A stretch of DNA of 64,000 nucleotides, from positions 434,001 to 498,000 of the forward strand of contig JAAVTG010000620.1 in the NCBI GenBank assembly GCA_011947345.1. Direction: 5' to 3'. Shown piece after piece: positions 11,469 to 23,675 of the stretch. The translations under genes were made by a program, and so were the position numbers. Each line of letters starts with the position of its first letter. Within the stretch, counting starts at the first letter, position 1. The notes below the pieces were generated by a model. It was not told where the DNA came from and searched no databases. It saw only the letters and a program-made list of their open reading frames with translations. The stretch is from Phytophthora quininea. Lineage: Eukaryota; Oomycota; Peronosporomycetes; Peronosporales; Peronosporaceae.

Positions 11469-13121
11469 ATGCAGGGCTTCTCGGGCGGCTTCTTCCTGCC
11501 GGCGCAGCGCTCGATGCATTGCAAAGGAGGATTCTTTGCGTCAGACCAGCAGTCAGGTGGTGGCATTAGCTCCGCTCAATTGGCGCCATCGACGAGGAGG
11601 CCGATCAGTCGAGAGCTGCAACGACAGAATGCGGGACCGGAGTTTCAACAGAAGGTGGACGAATTGGAACTGAGTAAACCTCGAACTAAAGTGAAGACGT
11701 CTGTGCGATTCATTCGTCCTCGCCATGAAAGGGTATGGGATTCTTTTGTCACTATGTGAAAGATTTGGAGAGTGACGATGGAAAGCTGTAGCTCGCTGCT
11801 GCAAACGCACGCTTCACCAAACCAAGAGAGCAGAACGCGTCAGACAACCAGATCCCTCCACGACGGGTTGCGTCCTCGCACTGCCTTCCAGACGTCAACT
11901 CCAAGTTCGAGGTGAGCATCAGTAGAGACGCTCGAAAATCCGTTGACCTCACATTTGCGTCTTGTTTAGCTGGCGATGCAGGAGCTACACCAAATCAAGG
12001 GTGAGTACGCCTTGAAAGAGCAGAGGTGAGCTTGAGCTTGGTAGTATCCTTGCCGTATCTTGAATTGCAGCTAACACGCGTGTTCTAGACAAAAGTCAGC
12101 TCCAGCGCTGCCATGTTCTCAAGGGTTGGAAGGTGCTGTTCGACCGCCATCGCTGCAGGATTCTCGATCAAAGACGGCGCCACAGTCGTGTGACCAGCTA
12201 GAAAATAATCCTGTCGAGCCTTGTAATCTCAACTCTCCTCGCCAGAGACTGGTTGTGGCGGAAATGGTGATGCGGAAGCTCTACAAGAAGAATTTGTCAA
12301 CGGAGCAAACTGTTGCTCGCCTTGAGCAAGAGAACGCAGCGCTGCTCTCCAGAATCGCTGAGATTGAGGCCAATAAGTCAACGGAGACAGAGACGATCAG
12401 TGACAACCAATTCGAAAGCGCAACTTGGACTTCTCTCTCAGAAAAGGGCTTTCAACCGACGTCGATATCGTTGCCACAGATTGCCTACCCACCAAGCCAC
12501 GAACGAATTGAGCGACTAGACCAGCAGCAGCTCGACTACCTTCGTCACCTGGCCGCCGAGCAGGATAAGACAATTGCCGCATTGCAGTCACGTATCAAAG
12601 TGTTGACGCGGGAGCTCAGTCAGACCCGGAAAGAGCCCTCGGCCCCTGGATGCAAATCGACTCCACGACGACACACGAGCACGCTTCAAAACAAGCTGCA
12701 AGTCGCAGTAGCTGAGTCGGAGCGCCACAAGACCAACTACCTCAAGATGAAGGCAAATTTCCAACGTTTGCTAAGTGTCAAGACAACAACTTTGTGTGAA
12801 AACCCAGCTGTGATTTCTGCTGGTGCGCGAGAATTACTGCAGCTGATGCATCGGAAAACGCTTCAACTGCAGCAAGAGCACTCGACCAACGTGTCGCTCT
12901 ACAACGAGCAGCTCTACGCCGTCGAGCAGCAGACTTGCGAGTCGTTCGCGCAGAAGAAAATGCTCGAGCGTGAAATGGCTCGAATCACTCAGGACGTTCA
13001 ACAGCGAGACCAACTTGACCTGCAGATTGAGAAATGCATGGTCGGCGTCTTCGATCGGCTGCATCAGGTCGAAGCCGAGAACCTCCAACTCAAGCAAACA
13101 TCAAAGCCAAATACTTCCTAG
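11469..13121 (+). CDS. Coiled-coil protein, 490 aa, four exons
   Basis: Exons at 11469-11732, 11792-11911, 11970-12025 and 12089-13121 join in phase with GT-AG introns of 58-63 nt and total 1,473 nt with no stop. The N-terminal 190 residues are basic and disordered. From about residue 195 the protein is mostly predicted coiled coil (EQTVARLEQENAALLSRIAE, DKTIAALQSRIKVLTRELSQ, and a long C-terminal stretch ending LHQVEAENLQLKQ). No enzymatic or lipid-binding motif is visible. Such proteins are often centrosomal, basal-body or scaffold components, but nothing here decides that. Its 3' end is only about 50 nt from the convergent thiamine pyrophosphokinase gene. Confidence 0.72.
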
Positions 13122-13173
13122 TGAACAATAGAGACGCGTGTTGAGAACTCCCCATCTAAGCTGAAGCATTTGC

Positions 13174-14076
13174 TTACTGCTTCATCTCGGTCGTCCAAAT
13201 GAGCGGATGCGATGTCACGACTTCCACTTGATCGCCAGCATCGTCCACGTGGTTGGAGCTGCTGATCAGCCCACCGAAGCCTGTGACCATGCCAGGACTG
13301 AGGTTCCACTTGAGCCCCGTTGTCGTGGCCTCCTTGCACGTCCCCGCGACTGGGATCAGGCCGCACGTTCTCGTCTCAAAGTGGAAATTCGGAGTGATCA
13401 CATGCCGAACGCCCGGCACCAGCAGCCTCGCGGTTGTCTCGGCCGACAGCAGCTCCATCTGCTGGAACTTGTCCTTCCACCGGAACAGCGCGTTGATGTT
13501 CTGCATCTCCTGGTCGAACCGGCCGCCCATGGCGCCGAAGATCATGACCGAGAATTGATCGATCCTGCCGGTTTCTTTGCAGTGTTCCTCCTGCACCTGG
13601 TGGATCAGCTGCAAACACTTGTCTAGGTCGTTGGTGTATTGGTCGGGGTCGTGCAGAATCGTCGTGCCTTTGGACGTGTAGAAGTCCTTGACGTCAGCTC
13701 GGAGCGAGTCCAGGTCGCCTTTGATGTAGTCGGGCACGACCAAGTCCTGCGCCGACAGCTTCACTCCGCGGTCGAACAGTCGGTTGGCGCCGCCGTCGGC
13801 GCACACCGTCAAGTGGGCGTTGCTCCAGAGGTTCCAGAACAGCTCGGAGCTGCGCAGTCCGACCCCATTCTGCTTGACTCGCCACGAGTCGTGCGTGTAG
13901 TTGAGCAGCAGCACGGCCAGGCGAGGCACCGCGTCCCGGTGCGCTGCCGGGTCCGACCAGAAGGCGTTCGAGTGCTGCTGCGTCGGCAGCTCCAGACACT
14001 GCAGGGTCGACTGCGTCATGGCTGTCAGCGCTCGGAGGTTAATTGGCGCCACCCGAAGCGAGCAGAGAAGAAGCAT
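13174..14076 (-). CDS. TPK1: Thiamine pyrophosphokinase
   Basis: This enzyme transfers pyrophosphate from ATP to thiamine, giving thiamine diphosphate. The 300-residue protein has all the family blocks: CADGGANRLFD, VPDYIKGDLDS, DQYTNDLDKCLQ (catalytic acidic cluster), GAMGGRFDQEMQNINAL, and in the C-terminal thiamine-binding half CGLIPVAG, TTGLKWNL and GGLISSSN. It is one uninterrupted exon, one of the few long genes here without a frame break. The first 19 residues before a second Met are hydrophobic/basic; translation might start at either Met. It is divergent from the tandem-PH gene across about 200 nt. Confidence 0.95.
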   Translation of the reverse strand: MLLLCSLRVAPINLRALTAMTQSTLQCLELPTQQHSNAFWSDPAAHRDAVPRLAVLLLNYTHDSWRVKQNGVGLRSSELFWNLWSNAHLTVCADGGANRLFDRGVKLSAQDLVVPDYIKGDLDSLRADVKDFYTSKGTTILHDPDQYTNDLDKCLQLIHQVQEEHCKETGRIDQFSVMIFGAMGGRFDQEMQNINALFRWKDKFQQMELLSAETTARLLVPGVRHVITPNFHFETRTCGLIPVAGTCKEATTTGLKWNLSPGMVTGFGGLISSSNHVDDAGDQVEVVTSHPLIWTTEMKQ

Positions 14077-14283
14077 GCGATGGATGGTGTCAAAAGGTGC
14101 ACCAAATATTCTCTAGTCGGTGTCGATCCCATGGACACCAAGCGCCGTCGGTTCGGCATCGCGTGTGGATTTTGGCCAGCCCGAAGCTTCGATCTGCAGG
14201 TTCGATCTGCGTGCACTGTCGTAGCATGGAGGAGAAAGGCAGTCACATTTTGCTTTGGTCGTGGGTAGTACCGACAAGGCAGT

Positions 14284-15171
14284 ATGGATCGACGACGGAT
14301 GCGAGGACAATCGCTGCCGCAGTGGTGGAGAGGTGGTGGTCATGAAATGGAGCTGCAGTGTCGACAGGAATCGGTCGCTGAGAGTGTGGGGGCGGACCAA
14401 GTGATCGCTCCGATCCGTCGACGAGCCATCACCTCCGGCTCGCCGTCGGTGATCGCGCACCACCGCGACGCCAACTTGATGTACGCTGGGTGGCTCTGTG
14501 TCGAGAACAATTTCAAGCGCGAGTTCAAGTGGCGCTACTGCATCTTGCACGGAACGACAATATCGTGCTACGAGGACGATAAACCAGAGGCGACCACAAT
14601 GCAGACCCACGAGCTGGTTGCTGTCGAGAGGCTGCACTGTATCAACCGAGCGATGCTACTGACGGACCGCGACGGCTATCGGCTTTGGATTCACGTGGAC
14701 CACCGAGTGCAGAACTTTGAGTGGTGGCTCGCCATTTTCTCGACGGCGATCCAGCACCAGACGATGCGGCGTAATGGAGCGATTTTCTCTCGACCGACGA
14801 GACTATCGCCAGCACTCGAAAGCGAGGACGGCGACGATCTCAACAGCCTGTTGAGGTGTGTCCACAGGAGCTTTACGGGGTGGCTTCGGGTGCGGAAGAC
14901 GCTGCTGTGTCTGAGAGGAGGCATCTACTCGAGACCTCGTCGGATGTACATCGTTCTATCGGGGCGACACTTGTCAGGGTTCGCCCTCAACATCGAAGGA
15001 CGGTGGGCGGACTTGTACGGGCAGATTGTTGCTATCCGCAGCATTCGTGATGGCGAGTGGCTCGAGGTGCAGCTGAACGGCGGCACACGGTGGATTCAAA
15101 TTGCTGGTCGATCGTCGGATGAAACTGAGCAGTGGAGACAACGAATGATAGACATCCTCGGCGACCAGTAA
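14284..15171 (+). CDS. Protein with two tandem PH domains
   Basis: After a basic 65-residue N-terminus come two pleckstrin-homology-like domains. The first runs from YAGWLCVENNFKREFKWRYC to the C-terminal helix FEWWLAIFSTAI. The second runs from FTGWLRVRKTLLCLRGG to SSDETEQWRQRMIDIL. Both have the terminal helix with its invariant Trp. Such proteins bind phosphoinositides or protein partners at membranes. The stop codon overlaps a perfect splice donor: GACCA is followed by GTAAGT at 15170. The annotated end may therefore be an unspliced exon end, and a further exon could follow. Confidence 0.7.
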   Translation: MDRRRMRGQSLPQWWRGGGHEMELQCRQESVAESVGADQVIAPIRRRAITSGSPSVIAHHRDANLMYAGWLCVENNFKREFKWRYCILHGTTISCYEDDKPEATTMQTHELVAVERLHCINRAMLLTDRDGYRLWIHVDHRVQNFEWWLAIFSTAIQHQTMRRNGAIFSRPTRLSPALESEDGDDLNSLLRCVHRSFTGWLRVRKTLLCLRGGIYSRPRRMYIVLSGRHLSGFALNIEGRWADLYGQIVAIRSIRDGEWLEVQLNGGTRWIQIAGRSSDETEQWRQRMIDILGDQ

Positions 15172-15809
15172 GTCGTCGGATGGCCGTCAACTTGCTGGCA
15201 CGCGGCGACCTGGATGTGTTTTACATCAACTGTGGAGGTCTCCACGGGATTAAGGTGAGCGCTCGGCGCTTAAAGCACAGCAGGAAGACACTCAGATGGT
15301 GAAGTACATTTTTCCGCTTCAAGTTGCAGTTGTTCAGTTCGTGAGATAGATGGATACACTGCCTTGTTTAAGTAAATTCATCAACTTTATCGCGTGCCGA
15401 GTATTCTCAGCGCTGGTAACGCTCAACATTGTTCTTCAAACAAAACAACCCAAACAGGCCCGCGGAGGCCGCGGCCGCCATTCGACAGCTCATTCCCCAG
15501 GCCCCTGCCGTCGACAGCGATCGCTCGACTGCACCCCAGATAGGTTAGTGTCCCTGCTGTTCTTTCGGGTCATCTCCGGCTTCTCTCCGTTGTCCAGAAG
15601 CGACGTTTTGTGCCACCAAAGAAATTATCCCATTTTTCTGCTAAAAACCATTATTTCTTGTACTAACGCACGCATTCGTTACGTATTTTATACTGCTAGG
15701 TGGAATCGCAGACGCTTCATCTCTCTGGAACTGGTCTCAGCAGATTCAGAACGTCTTCGGAGCGCGTGGACTTTAGACGTATTTTATTGCAGCAGTATCC
15801 CGCCGGACA
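15172..15809. other. Intergenic region with a possible extra short exon
   Basis: A short open stretch at 15181-15255 (MAVNLLARGDLDVFYINC and onward) ends exactly at a good donor (AAG then GTGAGC). It could be the first exon of an unseen gene or part of the preceding one. The rest, up to the ATG2 start, contains nothing I can support. Confidence 0.3.
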
Positions 15810-18800
15810 ATGCAGTTCTTCAAGCACCTGACGGACCCAGCACTCAAGCGGCTCTACAAGTTCGTGCTGAAGCGCATGATCGGCCGCTTCCTGGCCGTGG
15901 GGAGCTGGATCTGGACCAGTTGGACGTGCACTTGCGCTCGGGCAGACTGGAGCTGTGCGACCTGCTGCTGAACGCGGACGTGCTCAATACAGAGCTCTGT
16001 GAGGCCCAGGGTCTGCCTTTCAAGGTCAAAAGGGCTATCTAGGCTCAGTCCGAGTCGCCATTTCCTACGCCAACATCATGAGTGAGAGCTGCTTAGTGGA
16101 GATCGACGACATTGAAATCATTTTAGTGCCTTTGAGCGAGGAGGAGGAGAAGAGACGGCAGAGCGAGGAAGGAAGAGGATCCATCTCATCAAAGGAAGGC
16201 GCAAAGGTGGAGATAGGGGTCGGGATTCGATGGCGAACAAGCCGCTGCCCCGGAGCCTGTGGACGAGATCTCGCAAGAAGGATTGGACTTCGTAGCGAGT
16301 TGGATCGAGCAGGTCACGTCCAAAATTAAGATCACGCTGTCAAATATTTGCTTACGATTGGAGACAGGAGAGAAGCACAATGGACGGGATGTCGCGTTGC
16401 TGTGTAAACTGCAGTGGGCGCAATTTACGGATGAGTCTGCTTCTGAGGTGCAGAGCGTATATGGTCACGAATCCGCGGGCATGTCCAGCTCACAAACGAT
16501 GCAGTCTATGTCGGCGAGTACGTTATTTGGCATTTCCCAGAAGGGCATTAAGTTTCGTGGTGTCAGTATGGACTTGCATTTAAGCAGCGAGGAGGAAGGC
16601 GAAGAGGGTCGGTGGACAGAACGGCGACGGACTGAGTACAGTGACATGGTATTGCACCCGTTCTTGGCGAGTGACCCGACCAAGCAGAACTACATTCAGG
16701 TGAAATTGTCGCATTATGAAGCTCTGGAGGTGCCCGCGATGGATGCGGACGTGTTTTTCCACTCGATCCGGATTGTATTACAGCCACAATATTTTCCAGA
16801 ACTGGGAACGCTCATTGATGCCTTTTCAGCGGACCCTGCTCAGCCGCACCGTTTTGAGGATAAGTATTCATCTGCGGCGATGTTTCGATCTGTTTGCGAC
16901 GATCGGCCTGCATGGCTGACTGCAGGAGATGATGATGGCGCTCAAGATGAGGACGCAGTGAATTTGTCCTTCAAGGAGTTCCAGCGAATTGAGCAGCTTC
17001 TCCTTCAGTATCGCCAAACGCAAGATGAGTTGCGAAATACAGAGCGAAGACGAGAGTCAGGCGAAGCTATTTCAGCCCCAGTAGAGGGGCCCTTCTCTAT
17101 TGAAAACCGAAAGCTGTCAGTGGCCGAAAGCGTCGAGAGCATCGGCTTGTCTGACCTGGAAGATGATGACAGTTTTTCGATGCTGAAACAGGCCTCGCTA
17201 GTTCGATAGCGCCGGGATCGGGCTTGCAAACGAGTATGATGGGTCAGTCAATGTATGCGTCAGCTCGGTTTGGCTTTGACGAAAACGAGGCAGAAGGCAA
17301 GCGTGATGACAAAAGCCAGCTCGTGGTCGACCACTGCAGCTCAAAACCGATCAGCACGGCGAGTGCAATCTAAAGTGAAAGTCCATTTGCTGGAGTGTAA
17401 ATGTGTAGTTCTATATGACGATCTTCCCGACGATGAGGAGGAGGAGGAAGAAGAAGAGGAAGAAGATACAGCAAGTGGTCAAGGGGATGTTAGTTCGATG
17501 ACTGACAGCCGCTTTTTACGCGCCCCAGTAAGACCAACGAAACCTTTGCCGTCGGTGGACGGTCTTGAACGTCTGGAGCTCTCGTTCAAGGATATTATTT
17601 TTCAAGCTTGGCCTATTCACAACATTCATTATTATCATTAACGGTTGGAGTATTCACGATTACAGAGAAAACGCTTCCTCGCATGTCGTTAGATGCGGAA
17701 GAGGATGAAGCAGCAATGCTATCTACTTGCATTTTTACATTCACAGAGTGCTCGTCAGTTACGGGAAGGAAGGTCAATTTGTCGGCCAATTTGTCAGCTC
17801 AAGTCCGTATCGAGTTTGAGCCAACGACAGAAGATGGTGCTTCAGGTGCAATTTCATCCTTGGGAGTTCGTGTGAACGTGCAACCAGTTTTGCTGGAATG
17901 GGATATGTATCTGCTAGATCGAGCACATCGACTGTTGGCTCTTTTAGAAGCTGATACCTCTAAAACCACACTCAAAAGTCCCTCTCGACCGAGTCGGTAG
18001 AAGCCAAAGGGTTTGATAAAAGGCTAGAGATGACGACCGAGAGTGTGCAGGTGACTTTGCGATTCCCGATGGTTAACAGCGACCTCGTTCGCTTCGGCCC
18101 CTCGTCCAAGCGAGGTTTATGCGAAGACAGGCTGCTGATGACGCTGGAAGGTGTAAAAGTGGCTTCCTACTCGCCTCGCTCAGAAAGTGACGACAATGAG
18201 ACTAAGACGCCTATGCCACCACACTTTAGGAAAGGAAGGCCATTGCCATGGCTGGCAGAGTTCGACGCCTCGTTCAGCAATGCAAAAGTGTCTTTACTGA
18301 CTCCAGAAAATGGAAATCAGCGCAGCTCACAGCTTGAGAAAGCCGTTCTCATCACAGCTTCTAGTGATGTGCATTCAGAGGAGGTGTGCACTCTTCGCAT
18401 ACGCCTCCAAGCACCGTCGCGAGATGAAATGAAAGACGCAATTGCTAGTAAGCAAAACATTTCACAAGATGCAAGTCAGAGCCCTGATCGAGCTTCCGTG
18501 GACAGCTCCCCAGATGATGTAAGTGGCGACGATAACGACGGTGGCAGGGTGGGATTGAATGGTTGGAACTTGGATGCTCTAGGACGTGCCGAATCCTACG
18601 AGACTGCGGCGGCCGGTGCTGCGTTATACTCTGTCGAAATTGGACTCCCCAAGCCAATGCGGTTCTTTTCAAGTCATCCCTGGACCGATTGATGGTGCTT
18701 TTTGATGCGCTGTTGATGATCAGCCCCATCGATGTCGACAGATATAACCAAATGCTCGTTGCTGCGCAACTACGGAACCGTCTGATGCCGAGCTACATGA

Positions 18801-21800
18801 CTTTAAAGCTCACTCTTGGAGAAGGTACGGTCCGCATTTGTGATTATGTTTCTCTTCCGCCTTCGCATGATGCCCCAAACACACCAAGAAATGATTCACC
18901 CAACAGCGGATTGCCTGAAGCGGAGAAGGTTTTGTTCACGTATCATTTCGCCTTTCAGACGTTAAAAATCTTCCAAGTATCCCAGTGGATGGGCCAGCTC
19001 GTGTCGCGCGTGCACGTTTTGGCTCAGAACATGACTTTGCTCGAAGAAGATGGCCGTTCAAACGCTGTGGTGCCCATTATTTACAAGACACCGTTCGGCG
19101 TATCGAAATCGCCCATTTTCTTCATGGGCGTCGACATTATGGACCAGACGAACGAGATGCGAGAGATGAAGGTCGAACTGCATCTGTCGCACCTCAGTTT
19201 ACGGTACGATGTTCGTTCCAAGTGGTTGTTTCAGATGCTGGACATGGTGTTAATGGAATACCCCATCCCGATCATTCCGCTGGACTCAGCTACCATGTCG
19301 GATGAAGAAAGTGGAGAAATCTTTGACAAGATCAAACGCGGTGGAGACTACGAGGTGGTGCCCTTAGCAACGGCACCGAAGACAGTCTTTACCAAACTAT
19401 TCGTTAACTTTTACGACGTGATCGTTGACTACGCTCCGCTGACGCTGGCTTCCCGAGTGATCCTCGTGCTAGGAAAGATCAGTGTATCTTCAAACGTTGT
19501 GACGGGTGCAACCATGCAGGGCTACAAGATCTCTGCTGGGGACTTGGAGCTCTTCTTGACACAGTCGCGCGCGAACTACGACGAGATCGATGAAGTGATC
19601 CTTGGGAACGACTTGTTCCTTCGCGGTAAGTACAAGAACACCGCAAAGAAGGTGCTCACGTTTGCGGATACTTACGGAGGTGGCGATGGCAGTCTGAATT
19701 CGCAATACCCGTCACTGCTGACGTTTCTGGAGAAGTACGGCTTCTTGCAGATCGTCACAATGGACTTCATTGACGTTTTCTTGCGTGCTTTGGTGCCTCC
19801 TTCAGCACAAGAGTCCGTCGCTGGGTCTCGCAGTCAGCTCGAAGATAAAACCCCGTCCCCATCAGCATCACCAGAGCTGTCTGTTGAGTTAAACCTGGGC
19901 ACGGCAAATATTTACGCGTGCTTCGATTCCTTCAACACGTTGATCGAGTTGCTGTCCGTGTGGACAGACCAACTTGCCGTCGAGCAGGAACCGCGAGATA
20001 CCACAGCGTATGTGGGGCTAGATGGGGAATCTGACCCCTCTAGTATATCGGTTGTAACAAACTTAAGTCCTGCCCCTGCAAGCAGCACGCGCTCGATCGG
20101 GGTGTCTCCTGTAGTCCTAGGTACACAAGGTGGAGACTTCTCAAGCGCTCGGAGCGAGCGTCTTTCGGTAGGGGACAGTAGCGAGGCATCTGGCAGAGAC
20201 TTTATCAATATCCTCGAACAGATCGACGAGGACGCTTTTGGCGGAGGAAAGAAAATCTTCCCGGGCAAAACTGTTGCGACTGACACCGAAGCTCGTTTGC
20301 TGCGGACGCGATTGGATGCGATTCAGAGAGAGAAAGATCGCATGGTGCACGGCCTTGATCAGGACGACCAACTGTCTGCATCTGAGCTACGTCTGAGGTA
20401 CCAGCAAGAGGAACGACGGAAGTCCTCCAAACCAATTCGCATCAACGAGCTGGTCATTGAGGACTACTACTCGGACTCGCGATCTCTTGATCCGAATGTT
20501 GAGGAATCTGCGGGGGCGTTCTTAATGCAGCCAGAAACGAACACAAGTCCTCGTGCAAATGGTGCGATTGACGATCCGTGGTTTACTTCAGGCGAAACAG
20601 AATCGCCAAGTGGGTCTCCTCATACGAGATCAACGCCTGATAGAGCTATCATCTTTGGTGAAGAATCCGCACGGTGGCTTGCACCTGATAGAACTTCAAG
20701 TGATTTTGGTGGAGCGGACGAAGCGGATGCGAGCGAAGTATCCGTGGATGAATTTCCCTTATTCGAGCCTGTCGAGGATAAAGCAGCAGCCCAATCGCCC
20801 ATGTCGCCAAGCAAGACTGTTGTGGGGCTTGATCACATCGAGTTAGGCGGAGAACATGCAGATGAAGACGAAAGTGACGAGTTTGACGAGGACCATTTCC
20901 CGCCGGGTGCATTTCCTGCGGCGTCTAAGAACTGGTGGGGCATGCAGAACAGGTTGGAGGACGTTGAGCTCAGTGATCTGCAGACCGAAGGAACGGCATC
21001 GTCGTTTTCCCATCACATGGAGGTAATGGACACCCATCCAACTTCTGACAACGACATGTACCCGAATGCGTTGTCAATGTCAATCATTGACGCTGGAGAA
21101 GACCAAGGTAAGGAGGTCGAACTAGACTTCACTCTGGACGGTGACTTGCAGTCGAGATTCAATCGCCTCTTAGATATGGAATCGGTCGATAGTCAGGACA
21201 GGAATGACCTCGATGTTGATGACGAGGATCCTCAGGACCTTTCTGCAGCGTCTTCACCTCGCACGATTCCTAAGCGACAAGCATCATTCTCTTCCACGAG
21301 TAGTCATCCTGGGCCTGCGTCGTCATCATATGGCATGTCGACGGTTTCTCCCCAGATCAGCCCACGGCAAGATGGTTCTATGATGATCAACGATCAGATG
21401 ATGGGGGTCCTCCCATGACAGGACCACCATCGCGCATTTACCCTCATCACGTGGAGATTCCGATTGGGGGCTCTGCGACTTCTCTATCCTTCGGAGAAAA
21501 GGAATGTGAAGATGCGATCCGATCGATTGCTCGCGAGAACGCAACTCGGAAGTTGGAGGTGGTGGCCCCGATCGTCGTGCAGCATGTTCTGCTACGTAAC
21601 TTCAACATTTGCATGCGATTCTTCGGTGGCTGCGACTGGACGCGCGATGCCAGTGAGGCCGTTAAACTTCACCCTACCATGGAGCCCCATGGTGGAGCTT
21701 CCTCAGGCAATCAGCAGCCGAATAACGGAGCTCCACAGAAGGAGAAACTGTTGGACGCCTTACTGGACAATTACGTTCCGTCGGGTGGAGGGGATTTGTT

Positions 21801-23386
21801 CGGAGGAGCAGAGGACAGCTCGCTCTTTACAAGCTCGAAAAGTGCTCCCACTACTTCGTTCATGAAGCGTAATCCGAGTACGAGAACTGCTAGATCGTCA
21901 AGCGACAGCAACTCTACGTCTCGAAAGCGGTCTCTGAAGAAGAGCGGCCGAAAGACGGAGGAAATGCTCGAGTTGGTGGTGACGCGCATCCAGCTGCGTC
22001 TGGATGTGTTCGACGAGGCTGCTAACCAGACGTTGGCCTCGCACAGTGTGCTGGCGCTGGGCGACATTGAGCTCCTCGATTACATTTCGACGTCTCAGAT
22101 CCGCAAGATCATTTGCTATTGGAAGTCGGAGGCGACTCACCCACGCGAAAGCGGCAGCTCCATGGTGCGATTGCAGCTCCTAACGGTGCGCCCAGGACCA
22201 AACCTGTGCGAGGAGCATCGCCTAAAGGCTCGGTTGTTGCCGCTGCGTATTAATCTGGACCAGGAGGTCGTCAAGTTCCTCCGCCAGTTTGTTCCGGTTG
22301 AGGACGCTCCGACTCCACAGAAGCGCCCCACTCGTCGACAGATCGGTCCGATGTTGGAAGAGGAGGACGACGGGGACGAGGAAGTGAGTGTGACGATGCA
22401 TGACGGTGGCGTGGAGATGAAGGCGCTCGGGGAAGTGCGTCGATCCAAGGGACCATTGCGAATGTGGGGGCCTGGTTCTTCCAGAGCATCGACATTAAAC
22501 CGTGTAAGATTAAGATCGACTACCGACCCAACCACGTCGACTACGCCGCGCTTCGAGCAGGGGATTACTTGGAAGTGATCAACCTGTTTGTGCTGGAAGG
22601 GATGGAGCTGGTCCTTCGTCGAGTCCAAATGAGCGGCCTGGACGGTTGGGCTGCGATGGGGAGCAAGTGCTGCTCTCCTGGGTGCAAGACATTTCTCGCC
22701 ACCAGATCCACAAGTGCGTCGCCAGTGTCTCGATGCCTCCGCTGCGTCCGTTTGTCAACATTGGCGCTGGCGCAGCTGACCTGATTCTGTTGCCAATGGA
22801 GCACTACGGCCGCGACCGACGGATCGTGCGAGGTCTGAAGAAGGGCGCGTCCAGTTTCCTCAAGTCGGTGACGATCGAGACGCTCAACACGGCGTCCAAG
22901 GTGGCGCAGGGCACGCAGGCGCTGCTGGAACACGCCGACGATGTGGTCTCGTCGTCGTCTGCGCTCCGTCGGAAGCAGCTCAAGTACCGCCAGGCCGGCA
23001 GTCGCATCGCCCGCAACTCGAGACGCATGGGCGGCGGTGGCATCCGCAACGCGCAGGACGCCGGCGGAGGCATCGGCGGGCGCCAGTACTTGGCCCAGCA
23101 ACCTGCAAGTGCTGCAGAGGGCTTCGGCCAGGCCTACGACTCACTCGCGCGCGAGCTGCACGTGGCCGCCAAGACCATCGTGGCTGTGCCGCTCGTCGAG
23201 TACAAGAAGACGGGCTCGCAGGGCTACGTGCGCTCGGTCATCCGCGCAGTGCCCGTGGCGGTGCTGCGCCCCATGATCGGCGCGTCCGAGGCCGTCGCCA
23301 AGGCGCTGATCGGCGTGCGCAACGCGGTGGACCCGGAGCTCAAGGAGGACATTGAGAACAAGTTCAAGGACTTCCGCGCCATCTGA
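15810..23386 (+). CDS. ATG2: Autophagy-related protein 2 (ATG2), lipid-transfer protein, about 2,500 aa
   Basis: ATG2 is a rod-shaped bridge-type lipid-transfer protein that feeds phospholipids from the ER to the growing phagophore. The N-terminus (MQFFKHLTDPALKRLYKFVL, then GELDLDQLDVHLRSGRLELC) is a chorein-N domain, and GYLGSVRVAISYANIMSESC follows. Near the C-terminus are the ATG2-CAD segment (FQSIDIKPCKIKIDYRPNHV, DYLEVINLFVLEGMEL) and the ATG_C domain (LILLPMEHYGRDRRIVRGLK then KGASSFLKSVTIETLNTASK). Between them lie long acidic Ser-rich loops, about 20000-21400. The gene has no recognisable intron but about eleven frame changes, at 15900-15903, 16032-16034, about 16216, 17173-17177, 17343-17346, 17598-17602, 17974-17977, 18647-18650, 21403-21407, 22466-22470 and 22658-22661. 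All but two are explained by one missing base in a homopolymer. I therefore regard it as intact in the organism. Confidence 0.9.
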
Positions 23387-23440
23387 AAAGCAGCGCCAGT
23401 AAGTTAACTACCTGCACAGCAACTTCATTAGAAATTCATA

Positions 23441-23462
23441 CAACAACAACAACAACAACAAC
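23441..23462 (+). repeat. (CAA)7 microsatellite
   Basis: Seven CAA units and one extra base lie in the 3' flank of ATG2. It is outside any coding frame. Confidence 0.85.
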
Positions 23463-23675
23463 TGGAAGCTGTCCTGGATTTTTAGCCTCGAGATCGATGA
23501 CCATACAATATGGCGTCCTCTTTATCAAACTGTAGCCATGTTGAAATGATAGACTGCAGTATAGTAAAACCCATTCTGAGGAGCAATCATTTCAAGACGG
23601 GCGGAGTTGGAAAAAGAGGGACGCACTCGAGGCTAAATCGTCCCGGCGGTTCCCAGCCCCACACTTTCGGAGATC

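Noticed and set aside
15810..23386. Reading ATG2 as VPS13
   Set aside because: Both have a chorein-N domain, but the C-terminal blocks (LLPMEHYGRDRRIVRGL, KGASSFLKS) are ATG2-type, and no VAB/SHR-BD repeats are visible.
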